Shown here in pieces: positions 36,413 to 47,517 of a stretch of 64,000 nucleotides of DNA. Each line of letters begins with the position of its first letter. Positions within the stretch are counted from its first letter, which is position 1. The stretch is taken from NCBI RefSeq assembly GCF_024763615.1, contig NC_077224.1, positions 66,908,712 to 66,972,711 on the forward strand. The letters run 5' to 3'. The stretch comes from Phlebotomus papatasi (lineage: Eukaryota; Arthropoda; Insecta; Diptera; Psychodidae). Position numbers and translations under genes: made by a program. The notes beneath the pieces are model-generated. The model had not been told where the DNA came from. It did no database searches and saw only the letters and a list, made by a program, of their open reading frames with translations.

Positions 36413-36632
36413 TAGGGGAATTCTTTAACGATATGACATTGTCATATGACAAATTTTGGTGGTAAATTTGAGCACACTAAAGGCCAGAAAACATCAAATC
36501 GCTATTGCAAGGATCTCTGTAAAGCTTTCGATAATTATATGAATTACATTTTCGAATAGTTTTCCCGAATTTAACACAGAAAAATTCTAAATTTATCATA
36601 TGATAATGTCAGACGATTAAAGAATTCCCCTA
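36413..36632. mobile_element. MITE with TAGGGGAATTCTTTAA ends
   Basis: TAGGGGAATTCTTTAACG at the left and ATTAAAGAATTCCCCTA at the right. The inner pair GACATTGTCATATGA / TCATATGATAATGTC extends the inverted repeat to about 40 bp. Confidence 0.85.
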
Positions 36633-36778
36633 TAGGTGAACATTTCATCCATACATACCAAAGGCCTATTTTTAATAAAGGTATTGAAAACGGTAATGAA
36701 TCGGATAAATATTCGTGAACGACTTATCTTTTATTTGTATTTGTTTTTATTTGTTCTTATGCTTGTAACTCATGCCAG

Positions 36779-36966
36779 AACATGCTTTTTTTATTAAGCA
36801 ATTTTCGATTTTGAAATGCTATTTTTATTTATGAGTCAATTAAATCGTTAGTAAACCAGTAAGCGCCAAAGAACCATGCAAAAAAAAAAATTCACGGAGA
36901 GCTCTAACTCGTGACTTCGAGCATTCCGCAAATCTGGGACGCTTTACCATCTCTTTTTTATTGAGA
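36779..36966 (-). repeat. ATGGCAAAGCGT dispersed repeat, full copy
   Basis: Read on the minus strand: AGAGATGGTAAAGCGTCCC, ATTTGCGGAATGCTCGAAG, GCTCTCCGTGAATTTTT, GCATGGTTCTTTGGCGC, TGGTTTACTAACGATTT, then AAATCGAAAATTGCTTAA. The most complete copy. It contributes the C-terminal part of a 135-codon ORF (36840-37247), which I do not take as a gene. Confidence 0.65.
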
Positions 36967-38856
36967 TAAAAGCTAAGAAGACCTAGAATTTTTATATCGT
37001 CAAAAAGATTAACTGAAAAGCCTAATTTTGAGGTACTAAACTGTTCACTTTTTTTTATCTTGAAAATACTTTTTCGATAATTATTTTCGGAAGAGTAACA
37101 TTTAATGAAAAGTTTTATATACAACCCATTGATTTTGAAATACACGATTTTATTTCTTACTTCACAAAGTTTCGAGTTTATTTTTACTGTACTTCTGTCT
37201 GTCATTATCGGTCTAGAGATTAAAATGTTTGAGATATCTACCTCCATTTTCCAGTGACCCCTCTTTACCTCGTGACAACTTTTTAAAAAATATTTCGAAA
37301 ATATTTCAGATCAACGAATAGTTTATACAAACCTATATCTAAAAAAGTCTCAAGTTTGAAATTCTCAAAACTAAGGTTAATTACACTAACCCTATTATTC
37401 AACTGCAAATCTTATTATATTAAAGTTTCGTCTATTTTTTTGAGACATCGTTCTCTATTGGAATATCATGCCATTCTTAGGATTTTGTAAATGAATTAAC
37501 AATTCGAGAATCACTGATTTAACAAGCACAACAATACTTAATACTGCTTTTATATTTGTTCTGAAATCTCTTTGCTTGCAATTAATGCAATGCAGTGGAT
37601 AGAGTTGCTGTACAGAAAATGCAAACAAGCATTCAGCATATTCCTTTCATTTGTTAGAGATTTTCCTAAAGTTTTCCTTCACTCCTCATTGCAAACTACA
37701 GCAATTGTTGAGATTCACTATTCCTGTTAAATTTTCCACACTCAATGGAGAAATACATAAGAAATATTTAAATAAATAAACCAAATATGTTATTATTTAT
37801 TATGTATTGAAACAATTTTCCAACATAATACATATATACTTAAAGCTGTAGCGTAGTAATATTGTGTTTTGTAATAGAAATATAAATACAAATTCTGTTT
37901 CGAAATTATAAATTGCCTAAAAATACAAGACGAGAGAAAAACACAGAAATGGAAAAAAATGTTTTGCACGATTTTAAGAGTGGAATATTGTTTTGTTTAA
38001 TAATTCGCCGAAAAATAAGGCCGAACCTTCTATTGTTGTTTGATAGGGAAACCATTTTATATTTAAAGCCCAGGGTAAGTGTGAGAAATTAGGCTTAATT
38101 TAAAAATCGCACAAAAATCCATTATGCGTTTCCTTCCTTTTTAAACCTTGGTATGCACCATTTCATATATTTTTCATATTTAACTATTGACCTTTTCGAA
38201 GCGAGGTATTTGTTCATTCAAATCATATGCTTCTGCAGAAATGTGATATTTTAGTTAGAAATTTTCCTATTACGTCCCAAATGCGTAGAAATATGAATTT
38301 CAACTCAATAAGGATTTATTCGTTTTCCACGAATAAAAGCTTACATTAAGTCCATTAAAGAGAGATATTGTTGAAATTTATGGTCTAAATCTAAAGACTA
38401 TATCATATTGTAGAATTCGAAGAGTAGTTTCCGAAATATTTTCCAAACCACAGAGCTTGAATAGCATTTTCCCAAAATATTTCTAAGGCTCATTAGTGAA
38501 CCTGGTAATGCCCTTATTCTCGAACAAAACTTTTGTGTTATTTCAGTTTATTTTTAAATTAATCTCATAAGGCGTTAAGGCTTTGTACACTTCATATTTC
38601 TCCTTTAGTCCTTTAAGAAAGTGTTCGAGGTCTGAGTGTGTGAGAAGCTTGAAAATCTTCCCTTAGAGAATTACGATGAATAATTCAATCCTAGTGCAAC
38701 TGTAATAACAATATTTTTAATACAAATTGAATTTTTTCGATACTTTATTTCTAGAAACTGTTGCTTGGAACCTTGTATATAGTTTATGGTCTTTGTTTGC
38801 TCTAAAGTCATTGTTAATCTTAATACATTTTAAAATGAATAAAAATATAGATAAAG
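36967..38856. other. No gene seen
   Basis: The N-terminal part of the 135-codon minus ORF lies here but has no recognisable domain. The rest is plain AT-rich DNA. Confidence 0.5.
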
Positions 38857-38867
38857 CTTTGGGTAAT

Positions 38868-39524
38868 AAATGATGAAAGACTGGCGGAATGTACTTTGAG
38901 AGGGACTTTCTGGTGTTCGCCAGTGAAAAAAAGGTCACCCTAAGATGAAAACACTTTTTTCGTCTTGCCCAGAGCTTTCGGTCCCGATGTGGACCTTCTT
39001 AAGTGGTCGACTAAACAATGTTCTCGTAATTACTCTTAGGCAACGTGACGTTCAAGTGGTACATATCACTCATCACTATCAGGATGTCAATGTGGGTTTG
39101 GTTTTTTGCTTTTAGGAGAACTTTTTCCCTAATTTTTCAACCAATTTTCACGAATTTTAGGAAGGAAAATTTGATGGGAAACTTTGGCGTCTGTTACAAT
39201 AATTTGTAACAGACAGTTATGTAACAGACGCCAGAGTTTCAATCAAATTTTCCTTCCTAAAATTCATGAAAATTAGTTGAAAAAAATTAGGGAAAAAGTT
39301 CTCGTAAAAGCAAAAAACCAAACCCACATTGACATCCTGATAGTGATGGGTGATACGTACCACTTGAACGTCACAATCCCTAAGAGTAATTACGAGAACA
39401 TTGTTTAGTCGACCACTGAAGAAGGTCCACATCGGGACCGAAAGCTCTGGACAAGACGAAAAAAGTGTTTTCATCTTAGGGTGAACTTTTTTTCACTGGC
39501 GAACACCGGAAAGTCCCTCTCAAA
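38868..39524. mobile_element. Long palindromic element, Penelope-like features (B)
   Basis: Two arms of about 300 bp pair almost perfectly (outer bases TTTGAGAGGGACTTTC at 38895 and its inverse ending 39524), with a short centre around the repeated GTAACAGACG. CTTTGGGTAAT flanks it at 38857-38867 and 39525-39535. A 27-base tail (38868-38894) lies only on the left. The right arm includes CTGAAGA, a GGTCC/GGACC stem, GAAA and GCTC (39416-39447). An 85-codon ORF on the minus strand is an arm read-through. Confidence 0.75.
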
Positions 39525-39750
39525 CTTTGGGTAATATTTCGAACACCTTGATTTTCATAGATTCTGTCCTTCCGGAATTTTTTTTAAAGTCTTTTTCACA
39601 TTATCTCCTTCGTCAAATCGACAGTTTTCGTCATTTTTGCATTGTATAATCTCTAAAGTACGCAACAACTAAAAATTTATGGTAATTTGAGGAACACAAG
39701 AAATGGCCGAAATTAGAAGCCGGACGAAATTTGATTCAGTTGCCCAATAA

Positions 39751-39900
39751 GAACCGGTTAGCAAGTGTGTGAAGTAGCTCAGAAAAAGGAGATTTTTCCC
39801 AAAGCTTCCGGCTAGGATTCCAAGCTTGACTTAACGGTTAAATATTCAATACAATATTAAGATTTTCTTGCTTTGTCAAGAAGTCTTAGGCCTCACAGAG
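39751..39900. mobile_element. Diverged relative of elements A-C
   Basis: GAACCGGTTAGC, TAGCTCAGAAAAAGGAG, TTTTTCCCAAAGCTTCCGG and TTCTTGCTTTGTCAAGAAG recall element C. The inverse arm is not clear. A decayed copy just downstream of element B. Confidence 0.4.
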
Positions 39901-39924
39901 CTTGGGATTTGTAAACTGCGCTTT

Positions 39925-41931
39925 AAAATAATTTTCTTAATAATCCTAGCTTCTTTGGTCTCACAAAGAAGTCAAAAGAAGAAAGGAAAGAAATTATACC
40001 ACCAAAAAATTAATAATAAAGTAGATTTGTACTTTTAAAAATGAAGATCGTTGAGGATCCCTTGAAAGTGTCCCTGTTTTGACACTTATTTAACTTATTT
40101 AAGAAATACGTTGTGAATAGGAAGTTTGGGATAAAACAGGTTTTACCGTGAAAAGAAAAATGTCCATACTAAATTACTAAAAACACTAGTGATCCTTTTA
40201 AAGGATCAAATATGATCCATTTTTTCACCCTTTTATTTTTATGTTTTATAGGTCAGTCCCTGAATCCCATATCTTTTGAAGCTCCAGACTTCCTGGAAAA
40301 GCTAGAAAAACTTAAGATTTGACCAGTAAGGAAATCTTGGAGTTTTAAAATGCAGAGCACCTGGGGCAATACATTAATGAACTATCTCAACTCATGAATC
40401 TCCCAACACAATTAATATTAATATAATTCAAATTAAGGCCTTAGGTATAAATTTCCTAAAGGTCATTACATTTTGTGTTAGATGTTAAAATAACATTTAG
40501 TAGACTTTACTGCATGTAACTTTCCAAGGCTTGAATCCTACTCCATCTCCTAAAAAAAATAAATAATATCATATATTTCTAGAAATTTCGCTTATGAAAA
40601 GCCCAAGTTATTCCACGGGATATTGCGTCCGTATTCTTATTATTACTACAATGTTACGCCTTAATAATCTTTTATTTTATACAATGAGAAATTTATTTAC
40701 AGAGGAAATACTTAAGGCAAAAGTATTGCCAGAAAATGGGTCAATGCATGATAGACAAAAATAATCCTAAGGAAGAATATGCGTGTGAATTTCTGTGCGG
40801 AAGTTTGTGATTTAATTTTGTAACTAGCTGACAATGGACTTTTCAATTTGCTTTTAGAAAGTTTATTAGGGATGTGGGAGAAAATGTGTCGAAATGAAAT
40901 AAAAGCAGAAATCACCCTAATATTTCTAACGACGTCCTGCATGTATGAATTTCCTCAATTTATATTGCGTTATATAACATGGGGATATGCCCCCTTTTTG
41001 GTCCCACGGATATCCCTCAATATGGAAGCATGCCTATTCGCAAATAACAAGCATGTGAAATGCTACATGCTCTCTCTCAAGTTCCATTAGGATCCGAGCT
41101 TTTATTAGTGCCCACCGTAGTTATGTACTTATACTTGTAATCTTGAGGTTTTCATAATTAATATTGTTATAACCAGTGATATTATTTGACAAAATTGGGT
41201 TTCTTCAATTAACATTAATGCGGATACACGTTCACCAAACTATCTATTCTACAAAGAACCCTCTGTAACTTGCCAGCAACATTGCTATGGGGCAATGCAT
41301 CATGTTACAATCCTCACACCAACATCGAAAACTGTCGAAAATTATTACATTGTTTATACATATATAACTAGAAAACTATTTATCGCTGCAACGAAGGAAT
41401 TTTGTGCTTTTGGGATACTAGTAGCATACCCAGAGAGCCTTATTAGGCATGCCAAACACATTGGTACACTTCGAAACTCGCAAATTAATCAATGGTTTCC
41501 GTACACCGCACCATTGTAACAAAAATCTCCCCCACATGACTAACTTTTATATGGGAACTTTCATAAATATTGACATAATAACCTCCAATTCCAAAACCCA
41601 ATCCATGGGGTGGGTTTTAAAGCCATGACCACGTAATCCTCATGAACTAGATGGATTTTCGGGGTTAGGTTTGTACAAAATGCAGCAGAAAGAGATCACT
41701 AGGTTGTAAATTTCAGCTGAAACTGCACATAACATTTCACAGAACACCTCACAAATCCATCAACTTTTGATCATATTACATTATTCAAGCTGGAGTCCTC
41801 TTGACACAGAGTACCCGAGATTTGGCTTAATTAAATATTTATTAGAGAATTTTCACAATAGATCCGACATTTGTTACAGAGAAAGATTGGCAGGTAGACG
41901 AGCCTAGGGTGAACATTTAAAAACAGTATGA
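39925..41931. other. No gene seen
   Basis: A GATCCTTTTAAAGGATC palindrome at about 40192-40210 is a trace of the GGATCAAATT MITE family. 41.0-41.8 kb is somewhat less AT-rich. ORFs there (80 and 74 codons) match nothing. Confidence 0.45.
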
Positions 41932-41968
41932 GAGACTTTGCTGAATGCTCGATGTCGAAAGAGATATA
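41932..41968 (+). repeat. ATGGCAAAGCGT dispersed repeat, fragment
   Basis: GAGACTTTGCTGAATGCTCG followed by ATGTCGAAAGAG. A weak match to the TTTGCGGAATGCTCGAA block only. Confidence 0.3.
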
Positions 41969-42027
41969 GAAGAAGCAGGGGCAGAATTAGCCAGGGGTGT
42001 AGTCACAGGGATGTTGTTGTTTTCTTC

Positions 42028-42317
42028 AAGGGGGTGACATTAGCTCTGAAAAATGCTACCAGTTTAGTGTAATTTTTTCCTTGTTTTCGTACACATTTTA
42101 CGAGATATCTCCGAAACTACGCAGGTTGCAAATTTAGGGTTTTCGGTTGCCTATTCTATATTAAATTGGCTCTTATTTGGTATTAGTATTTTTTGCTAAT
42201 TCATTCTACAATGACAGTACAATGCATTATACAATGACAGAAAACAGCTAATAAATTGAATAGTTTTCTCGGCTCGCTAGAAACATATGGGAAACATAGG
42301 AAATGTCATGTCTTTGG
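42028..42317. mobile_element. MITE, AGGGG-ATGACATT family, copy 2
   Basis: The reverse-oriented counterpart of 7919-8173: CAAGGGGGTGACATTAGCT at the left, GGAAATGTCATG at the right, and shared inner blocks such as TTTTCGGTTGCCTATTC. A local duplication around ACAATGACAG (about 42210-42240) lengthens it. Confidence 0.75.
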
Positions 42318-42882
42318 TTTTCTTAATGACGTTTACACACTAGAAACAATTTTAGTCAAAAATTGCCTTTTTAACAAAAAAAATTGAAGTTTCTGCTCAC
42401 AAAGATAGGGGAAAATTTCCAGAAAAAAGCATTTTTTTTAAATAGCTCCTAATGTGTAGAGGCGTTAAAGGATTTCATGGGTCAAGAAGACAAAAAAAAA
42501 CAAAATATTTTCTCTATTGTTTTAGCAGTTTAGAAGTTTAATTATTTCAATCTCTCAGAAATATGAAGGCACAACAAACTATATATTTTCTAAAATGTTC
42601 ATATAAAATTTTTATTGTTAAGCCATTAAGGCCTGATTTTTGAAGATTTTTTGAAAAAACAATTACTTTACAGTGAACAAGGTTTCTTGGAATTGGTTTA
42701 TGGACTCCAAAAACCAAATATTTACTGTTAGCTCGTTCTTAAACGAAGGACTTAATTTTTACTTTAACACAACTTTACTTTATAAGACGAAACGTGGTGT
42801 AAAATGCGTCAAAAATGGTATTTTTGTATTAAACCCTCCCAAAACAATCAAATTTCATATTTTTCAAAAATGTTTTATTAAA
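42318..42882. other. No gene seen
   Basis: AT-rich with poly-A runs; no repeats matched. Confidence 0.5.
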
Positions 42883-43117
42883 GTAAGGTAAGGTGCCCTC
42901 GAGTCGACCGGTTCCTCGACTCGACCAGCGGTCAGTATTTAAATGTTTTAATGGTGAATTTCTATAAATTTGTCACTGATTCGTATTTATTTATGGAATA
43001 ATTTACCTATTAATGTTAGATCATACGCTAAATATTAGTGCAAATACAAATAAATTGAATAAATAACTCTACCGGTCGAATTGAGGAACCGGTACACTTG
43101 AGGGAACTTTACCTTAC
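42883..43117. mobile_element. MITE with CCTCGAGTCGACCGG ends
   Basis: GTAAGGTAAGGTGCCCTCGA and GTCGACCGGTTCCTCGAC at the left; the right end is the inverse (ACCGGTACACTTGAGGG, AACTTTACCTTAC). It shares its terminus with the 34.1-35.0 kb element. Confidence 0.8.
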
Positions 43118-43256
43118 GAGTTCAACTCGTCAGATAACAGGAAATATTTGATTTATTGAATTTAAAAAGAAAAACCAATTTCAAACTATCTTTTCTACCA
43201 AAAAGTATGTTTCTCTTTCAAAAAGGTTTCCGAAAATCGGAAACAATTCTGAAATT

Positions 43257-43704
43257 GCGTACAATTGAACCAGCAGCGAATGGTCTATCAACTGAGCTAT
43301 GGGGGCACTGGCTCTGATTATCTTTGGCACTGATCTCAACCAATTGCCATGTGCACTTCAACTCGTTTTCGATCCACTACGAGCCTTGAGAAACGGTATC
43401 ATGCGTACAATTGAACCAGCAGCTCATGTTTTCCATGGAGAATTAATTTAGATGGAGAATTAATTTAATTAATTAATTCTCCATCCATCCATTAATTCTC
43501 TGGAAAAAATGGACTTCTGGTTCAATTGTACGCATGATACCGTTTCTCAAGGCTCGTAGTGAGTCGAAAACGAGTTGAAGTGCACATGGCAATTGGTTGA
43601 GTTTAGTGGCAAAGGTAATCAGAGCTAGTGCCCCCATAGCTCAGTTGGTAGACTATTCGATTAGATAGCGAAAGGCCCTCAGTTCAAGCCTGGATGAAGG
43701 CAGG
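43257..43704. mobile_element. Palindromic tRNA-like (SINE) pair
   Basis: Arms of 143 bp (43277-43419 and 43517-43659) are inverse copies that include CCCCCATAGCTCAGTTGGTA, which looks like the 5' half and A box of a tRNA. On the right the tRNA-like region continues to a B-box-like CAGTTCAAGCCT at 43680-43691. On the left, minus strand, it runs into CTGGTTCAATTGTACGC. That 17-mer (as part of a 20-base direct repeat) occurs at 43257-43276 and 43403-43422. The acceptor stem does not pair, so this is not a functional tRNA gene. Confidence 0.7.
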
Positions 43705-43709
43705 ATTTT

Positions 43710-45620
43710 TTTCCTTATTTTATAGAGTTAAATTTGTGGATTGAGAATTACTTGTTCTGATTTATCGCTCCCTGTGCACAAACACAAAATTTCTTGGGAT
43801 TACGTACCAAGCGAACAGAAGCCTGTTTGATTACTTTTACAATATTTTTCTATCATTTTTCCCACAAGGTTTCCTAAAAATCCATAAGGCAACAAACTTT
43901 TGACACCAAATGTATATCCATTCCACTCATTTCAACTCTTCTTCTCCTATTGAATGTCACAAGAATTTTAATTTAGTTCAATACAATTTTCAATTAAAGG
44001 AAATAGCATGGAGTTAAATAAAATAAGTAAAATAAAGATAAAGATAAAATTTATACAAAATGCACAAAAAAAATAAATTTCGTCAGCAAAATATTAAATT
44101 TTGATCAGTAAATTAACCAAATCTGCGCAAAAAAGGGTCTAATATTTATTAGTATCTCACATGGTTGCAAGTAAAATAAAATATTCTTTATTGTACCGGT
44201 CTCAAAATTGAGTTTAATTAGTAGTACTCAATTTAGAACCCTAAAAGTAGTAAATTAATACTTTTAGAGTTCTAAATTGAGTACTACTCATTAAATTATA
44301 TCTGACCGATTTTTTTACTGCTCAATTGTTTAGAGCATTTAAAAATACATATAATATTGTAAAAGTGTGATGATTATCCAGTCGGTAATAAAAATAATCA
44401 TTAAATTTGTTAATGATTCCCTAAAAAAAAGCAATTTCACATGGATCCATTGAGTAAAGTATTGATAGTAAATAATTTAATTTATTGGTTCTGACCAAAC
44501 CAAACGAAAAAATGTGCACCAATGATTAACGTTATCCGTAAAACTCGACAGTCAAGATAATAAAACTGAAATAAAGTAATTTAAACCAAAGATATATGAC
44601 TTTAAGTAAATTAAAAAGTAAATTTCTAGATAAATATTTCTCCTTTCATTTTAAGTTAGAGCAAAAATAAATAAATTAAGAATAAAGTATCAGGGGTTTT
44701 CAGGATGTTTTCAATACAAAATTTATTCAATACTGCAAAAAAAACTTTATTGAACTTTTTTAAGTATCATGGTAAATACCCTAAATCCAATTTCAATGAA
44801 AGCCCAAAATTTAAAGCAAAATCGGTCACGTTTTCCGCCCTGCAACCAATTTATATCCCCATTTAGAATTATACTTTTGATTGAAATGTCTATCCCATAT
44901 TAAAAGTGATGAACCCCTCTGGAGTAGAATGATGTTCAAATAACCTTCATTTTTGTGAGGGGGATACATTTTCCTGGGTGAATTGAGGTTGTGAGTGAGG
45001 GATAAGAAGAAAAATCAAATGCAAACTAGGCCTAAAAATGCTGAGGAAGTGAACGAATTTCATGTTGATTGTTTGAAGATGTCAGGATTGAGGAAATCTG
45101 AGGTTTCCGGAAATATTTTCTGGCTTTTGCCATAAGACACACACTCACCCCCGTTGGACATTTTTTTCTCCCCTGTCTTTTATAAAACGAAAAACCCTAT
45201 TTATATATAGCCTAACCATTCAATACATATACATGGACTTGACATGGGTAGAAGATTGCAAATATTTACCGCTCTAGAGCGTATCACATGGGGACAACAT
45301 ATCCAGTCAGAGAAATTTCACACACAGAAATACAATTTTTTTGCATGTTAACCCTTCGTGGATTACAGGAACAGAGATAGTCAATCCTGAAAATTATTTA
45401 TTTGCGTAATTTAAGAATATATATTCTCATTAATTCATAAATATTGTCAAAAATAAGTTAATTAAAAATGATATCTCTTGTATGGGAAATATTTTAAAAA
45501 GGGAACTCGTACAATTTTCCATTGTTCTATTTTTAGCAATCTTTGCTTAAATATCATAAAACTTTGAACGCTTTTGCATGTAACACACAATGGCTCTCAG
45601 ATACTTGTGAAATTAATCCG
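43710..45620. other. No gene seen
   Basis: Apart from the hairpin at 44.2 kb, single-copy. 44.8-45.3 kb is less AT-rich (GAGGGGGATACATTTTCCTG, CACACACTCACCCCCG, TATATATAG) and might be regulatory. Confidence 0.4.
44197..44310. repeat. Strong isolated hairpin
   Basis: Arms 44213-44249 and 44258-44294 pair nearly perfectly (TTTAATTAGTAGTACTCAAT and AGAACCCTAAAAGTA on the left), with an 8-base loop. Weaker pairing (CCGGTC/GACCG) extends outward. No second copy in the window. A tiny MITE or a hairpin RNA precursor. Confidence 0.6.
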
Positions 45621-45863
45621 TAGGGGGAAGTGGGGCAGCTTTGAAAATGGGACATATTTGAAAATGGGGCACCTTTGATATTGGGATTTTTTACCTATTT
45701 TTAAATAAAATTGAGCCTTATCGTGATATGATTTGGTTGCTAAAACAGATTGAGAAGCTAAATTGAATTATAATATGGCTTGGTTCCACTTTATGTAGGG
45801 GATATAGAACGAAATCCCAATTTCAAAAGTGCCCCACTTTCAAAGTGGCCCCACTTCCCCCTA
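45621..45863. mobile_element. MITE, GGGGAAGTGGGGC family, copy 3
   Basis: The fullest copy: TAGGGGGAAGTGGGGCAGC at the left and CCACTTCCCCCTA at the right. The terminal unit is doubled on each side (two GTGGGGC/AATGGGGC blocks). Flanking TA on both sides fits a TA target duplication. Confidence 0.88.
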
Positions 45864-45907
45864 TATTTGGCAGTATTAAAAAATATTTTTACAGCTTTTC
45901 CTACACA

Positions 45908-46262
45908 GAAAAAATATCTCGTAAAATTGTTCGTAAATGTTTGTGAATTTCTACTGGGAACTTACGAAATCTTTGAAAATAGTATAGCTCACAAAAAACT
46001 TCGTAAAAGTTCGTACTTTTCGCATTGTTTGTAACATGATTACTTGATGAGCATTTCTGGTCCTTTTACCAAAATTTGTTTGTAAATGTCTGAAAACAAA
46101 CAAAAATTTCGTAATATTTTGTCATTTTTTCTTGATTTTCTTCTAGATAAATCAAAATATACGAACAAAGGTTTGTAAAAGAACAAAAAACGTCCGTCAA
46201 GTGATCATGTTACGAACAATGTTTGTGAAAAAGTACAAACTTTGACGAACTTTTTAGTGGGC
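45908..46262. mobile_element. TTCGTAAATGTT element, copy 2
   Basis: Left TTGTTCGTAAATGTTTGTG ... TACTGGGAACTTACG; right GTGATCATGTTACGAACAAT and ACTTTGACGAACTTTTTAGT. Both halves are rich in TTCGTAAA-type words in inverse order. It matches 12.7 and 49.6 kb. Confidence 0.65.
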
Positions 46263-47517
46263 AGCCTTAATGTTGCAACTTACTTACTCGGCTTGCAACA
46301 ATTTTCCGATAGTATCTCCTAGTTACGAGAATTAATAAATAGATTTGTAAACTGTTAATTAAAGATTTTGTAAGGTTTATAAAATACGTTTAACCCGAAA
46401 GCAATTTTAGGTCACTCTCCAATTGGGCACTTGTCAAGGCAATTGTCAATATAACTTGATATTCTTTTTCAATGTTCAATTTAAGAACAACATAGCTCTT
46501 ATTCCGTAATACATGTTTAACCTTTTCAAAATATTTATTTATAGAGAGTTCGAGCATATTCTGAATAAAGAAGAACGGAAATAAATATATTTTATTGTTT
46601 AAGCTCCAGATTGATGACAAGTTGATTGACAAGTTTACAAACACATTATAGCTGTTGAAATTCTTGCTGTGAAAAAGTTTTTTAGTGTTATTTCTTAAAA
46701 GTAAAGAAAAATGTTATTCGTCAGGCAATAAAAAAAAACTTTTGCCAAATATGAAAAACTTTATCAAATTGACGGAAAGCACGACTTTTTGATAAACTTT
46801 TACCAAGCAGCATCACAATAAACATTTTATTTCTGCAGTACAATAAATCTAAAATATCAAAATAAAACGCATTGAAATAGATTATAACAATAAATCAATG
46901 GCTATGAAAGAGTTAACATTAATTAATACCTACATAAAACTCATTCGCCAAAAAAGGGACACCAATGGCAAAAGCAATTAGAACAATTTAGTCGACTTTT
47001 TCGAGTAACAATTTTCAATTAAAATTTCATTTTCAATTGAATTTACAATTCACTAGAAATTCCATTTTGGAATTTCCAAATATACCAGAAAAGCTTTTGT
47101 CTGATAAAACTAATTTTGCATCCATACTGAAATTTAAACAATCACACTTGACTGAAGCATTGACAGAAAAGATCTTTTATAGATTTAAATGGTCAGTGCA
47201 ATTTCACGATTAAACGAATATTCCAAATCCCACTGTTATTGAGAATAGCTTCTCTTCCAAGAGGTATCCACTTTATGCGGCAGCTACATATTAGATAATA
47301 CACGTATTAACCATTTTGAACCCTTACTTAGAAACAATTTCCAAAACCGGACGACTTCCGAAAAAAAACATCAAGCTCTTTGTTCGTCCATTAAGGTTTC
47401 ATTCTACATTTAAAGTTATTCCTATTCAAGTCTTCAAAGGCACTCACAAATTTTAATGTTTAAATCAATAAAAATATCACCCATAACTTAGGAATTACAA
47501 TGGATTTTCAGTGAAAA
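46263..47517. other. No gene seen
   Basis: AT-rich. A minus ORF of 84 codons at 46.4-46.6 kb has no motif. Confidence 0.5.

Noticed and set aside
36840..37247. 135-codon ORF on the minus strand as a gene
   Set aside because: Its C-terminal third is the dispersed ATGGCAAAGCGT repeat, the rest is lysine/isoleucine-rich AT-driven sequence, and no domain is visible.
39217..39474. 85-codon ORF in the long palindrome
   Set aside because: It is contained in the arm of element B; the mirrored arm carries the same sequence, so it reflects repeat structure.
43629..43704. A functional tRNA gene
   Set aside because: A- and B-box-like motifs are present, but the acceptor and anticodon stems do not pair, and an inverted copy lies nearby; it is SINE-derived.
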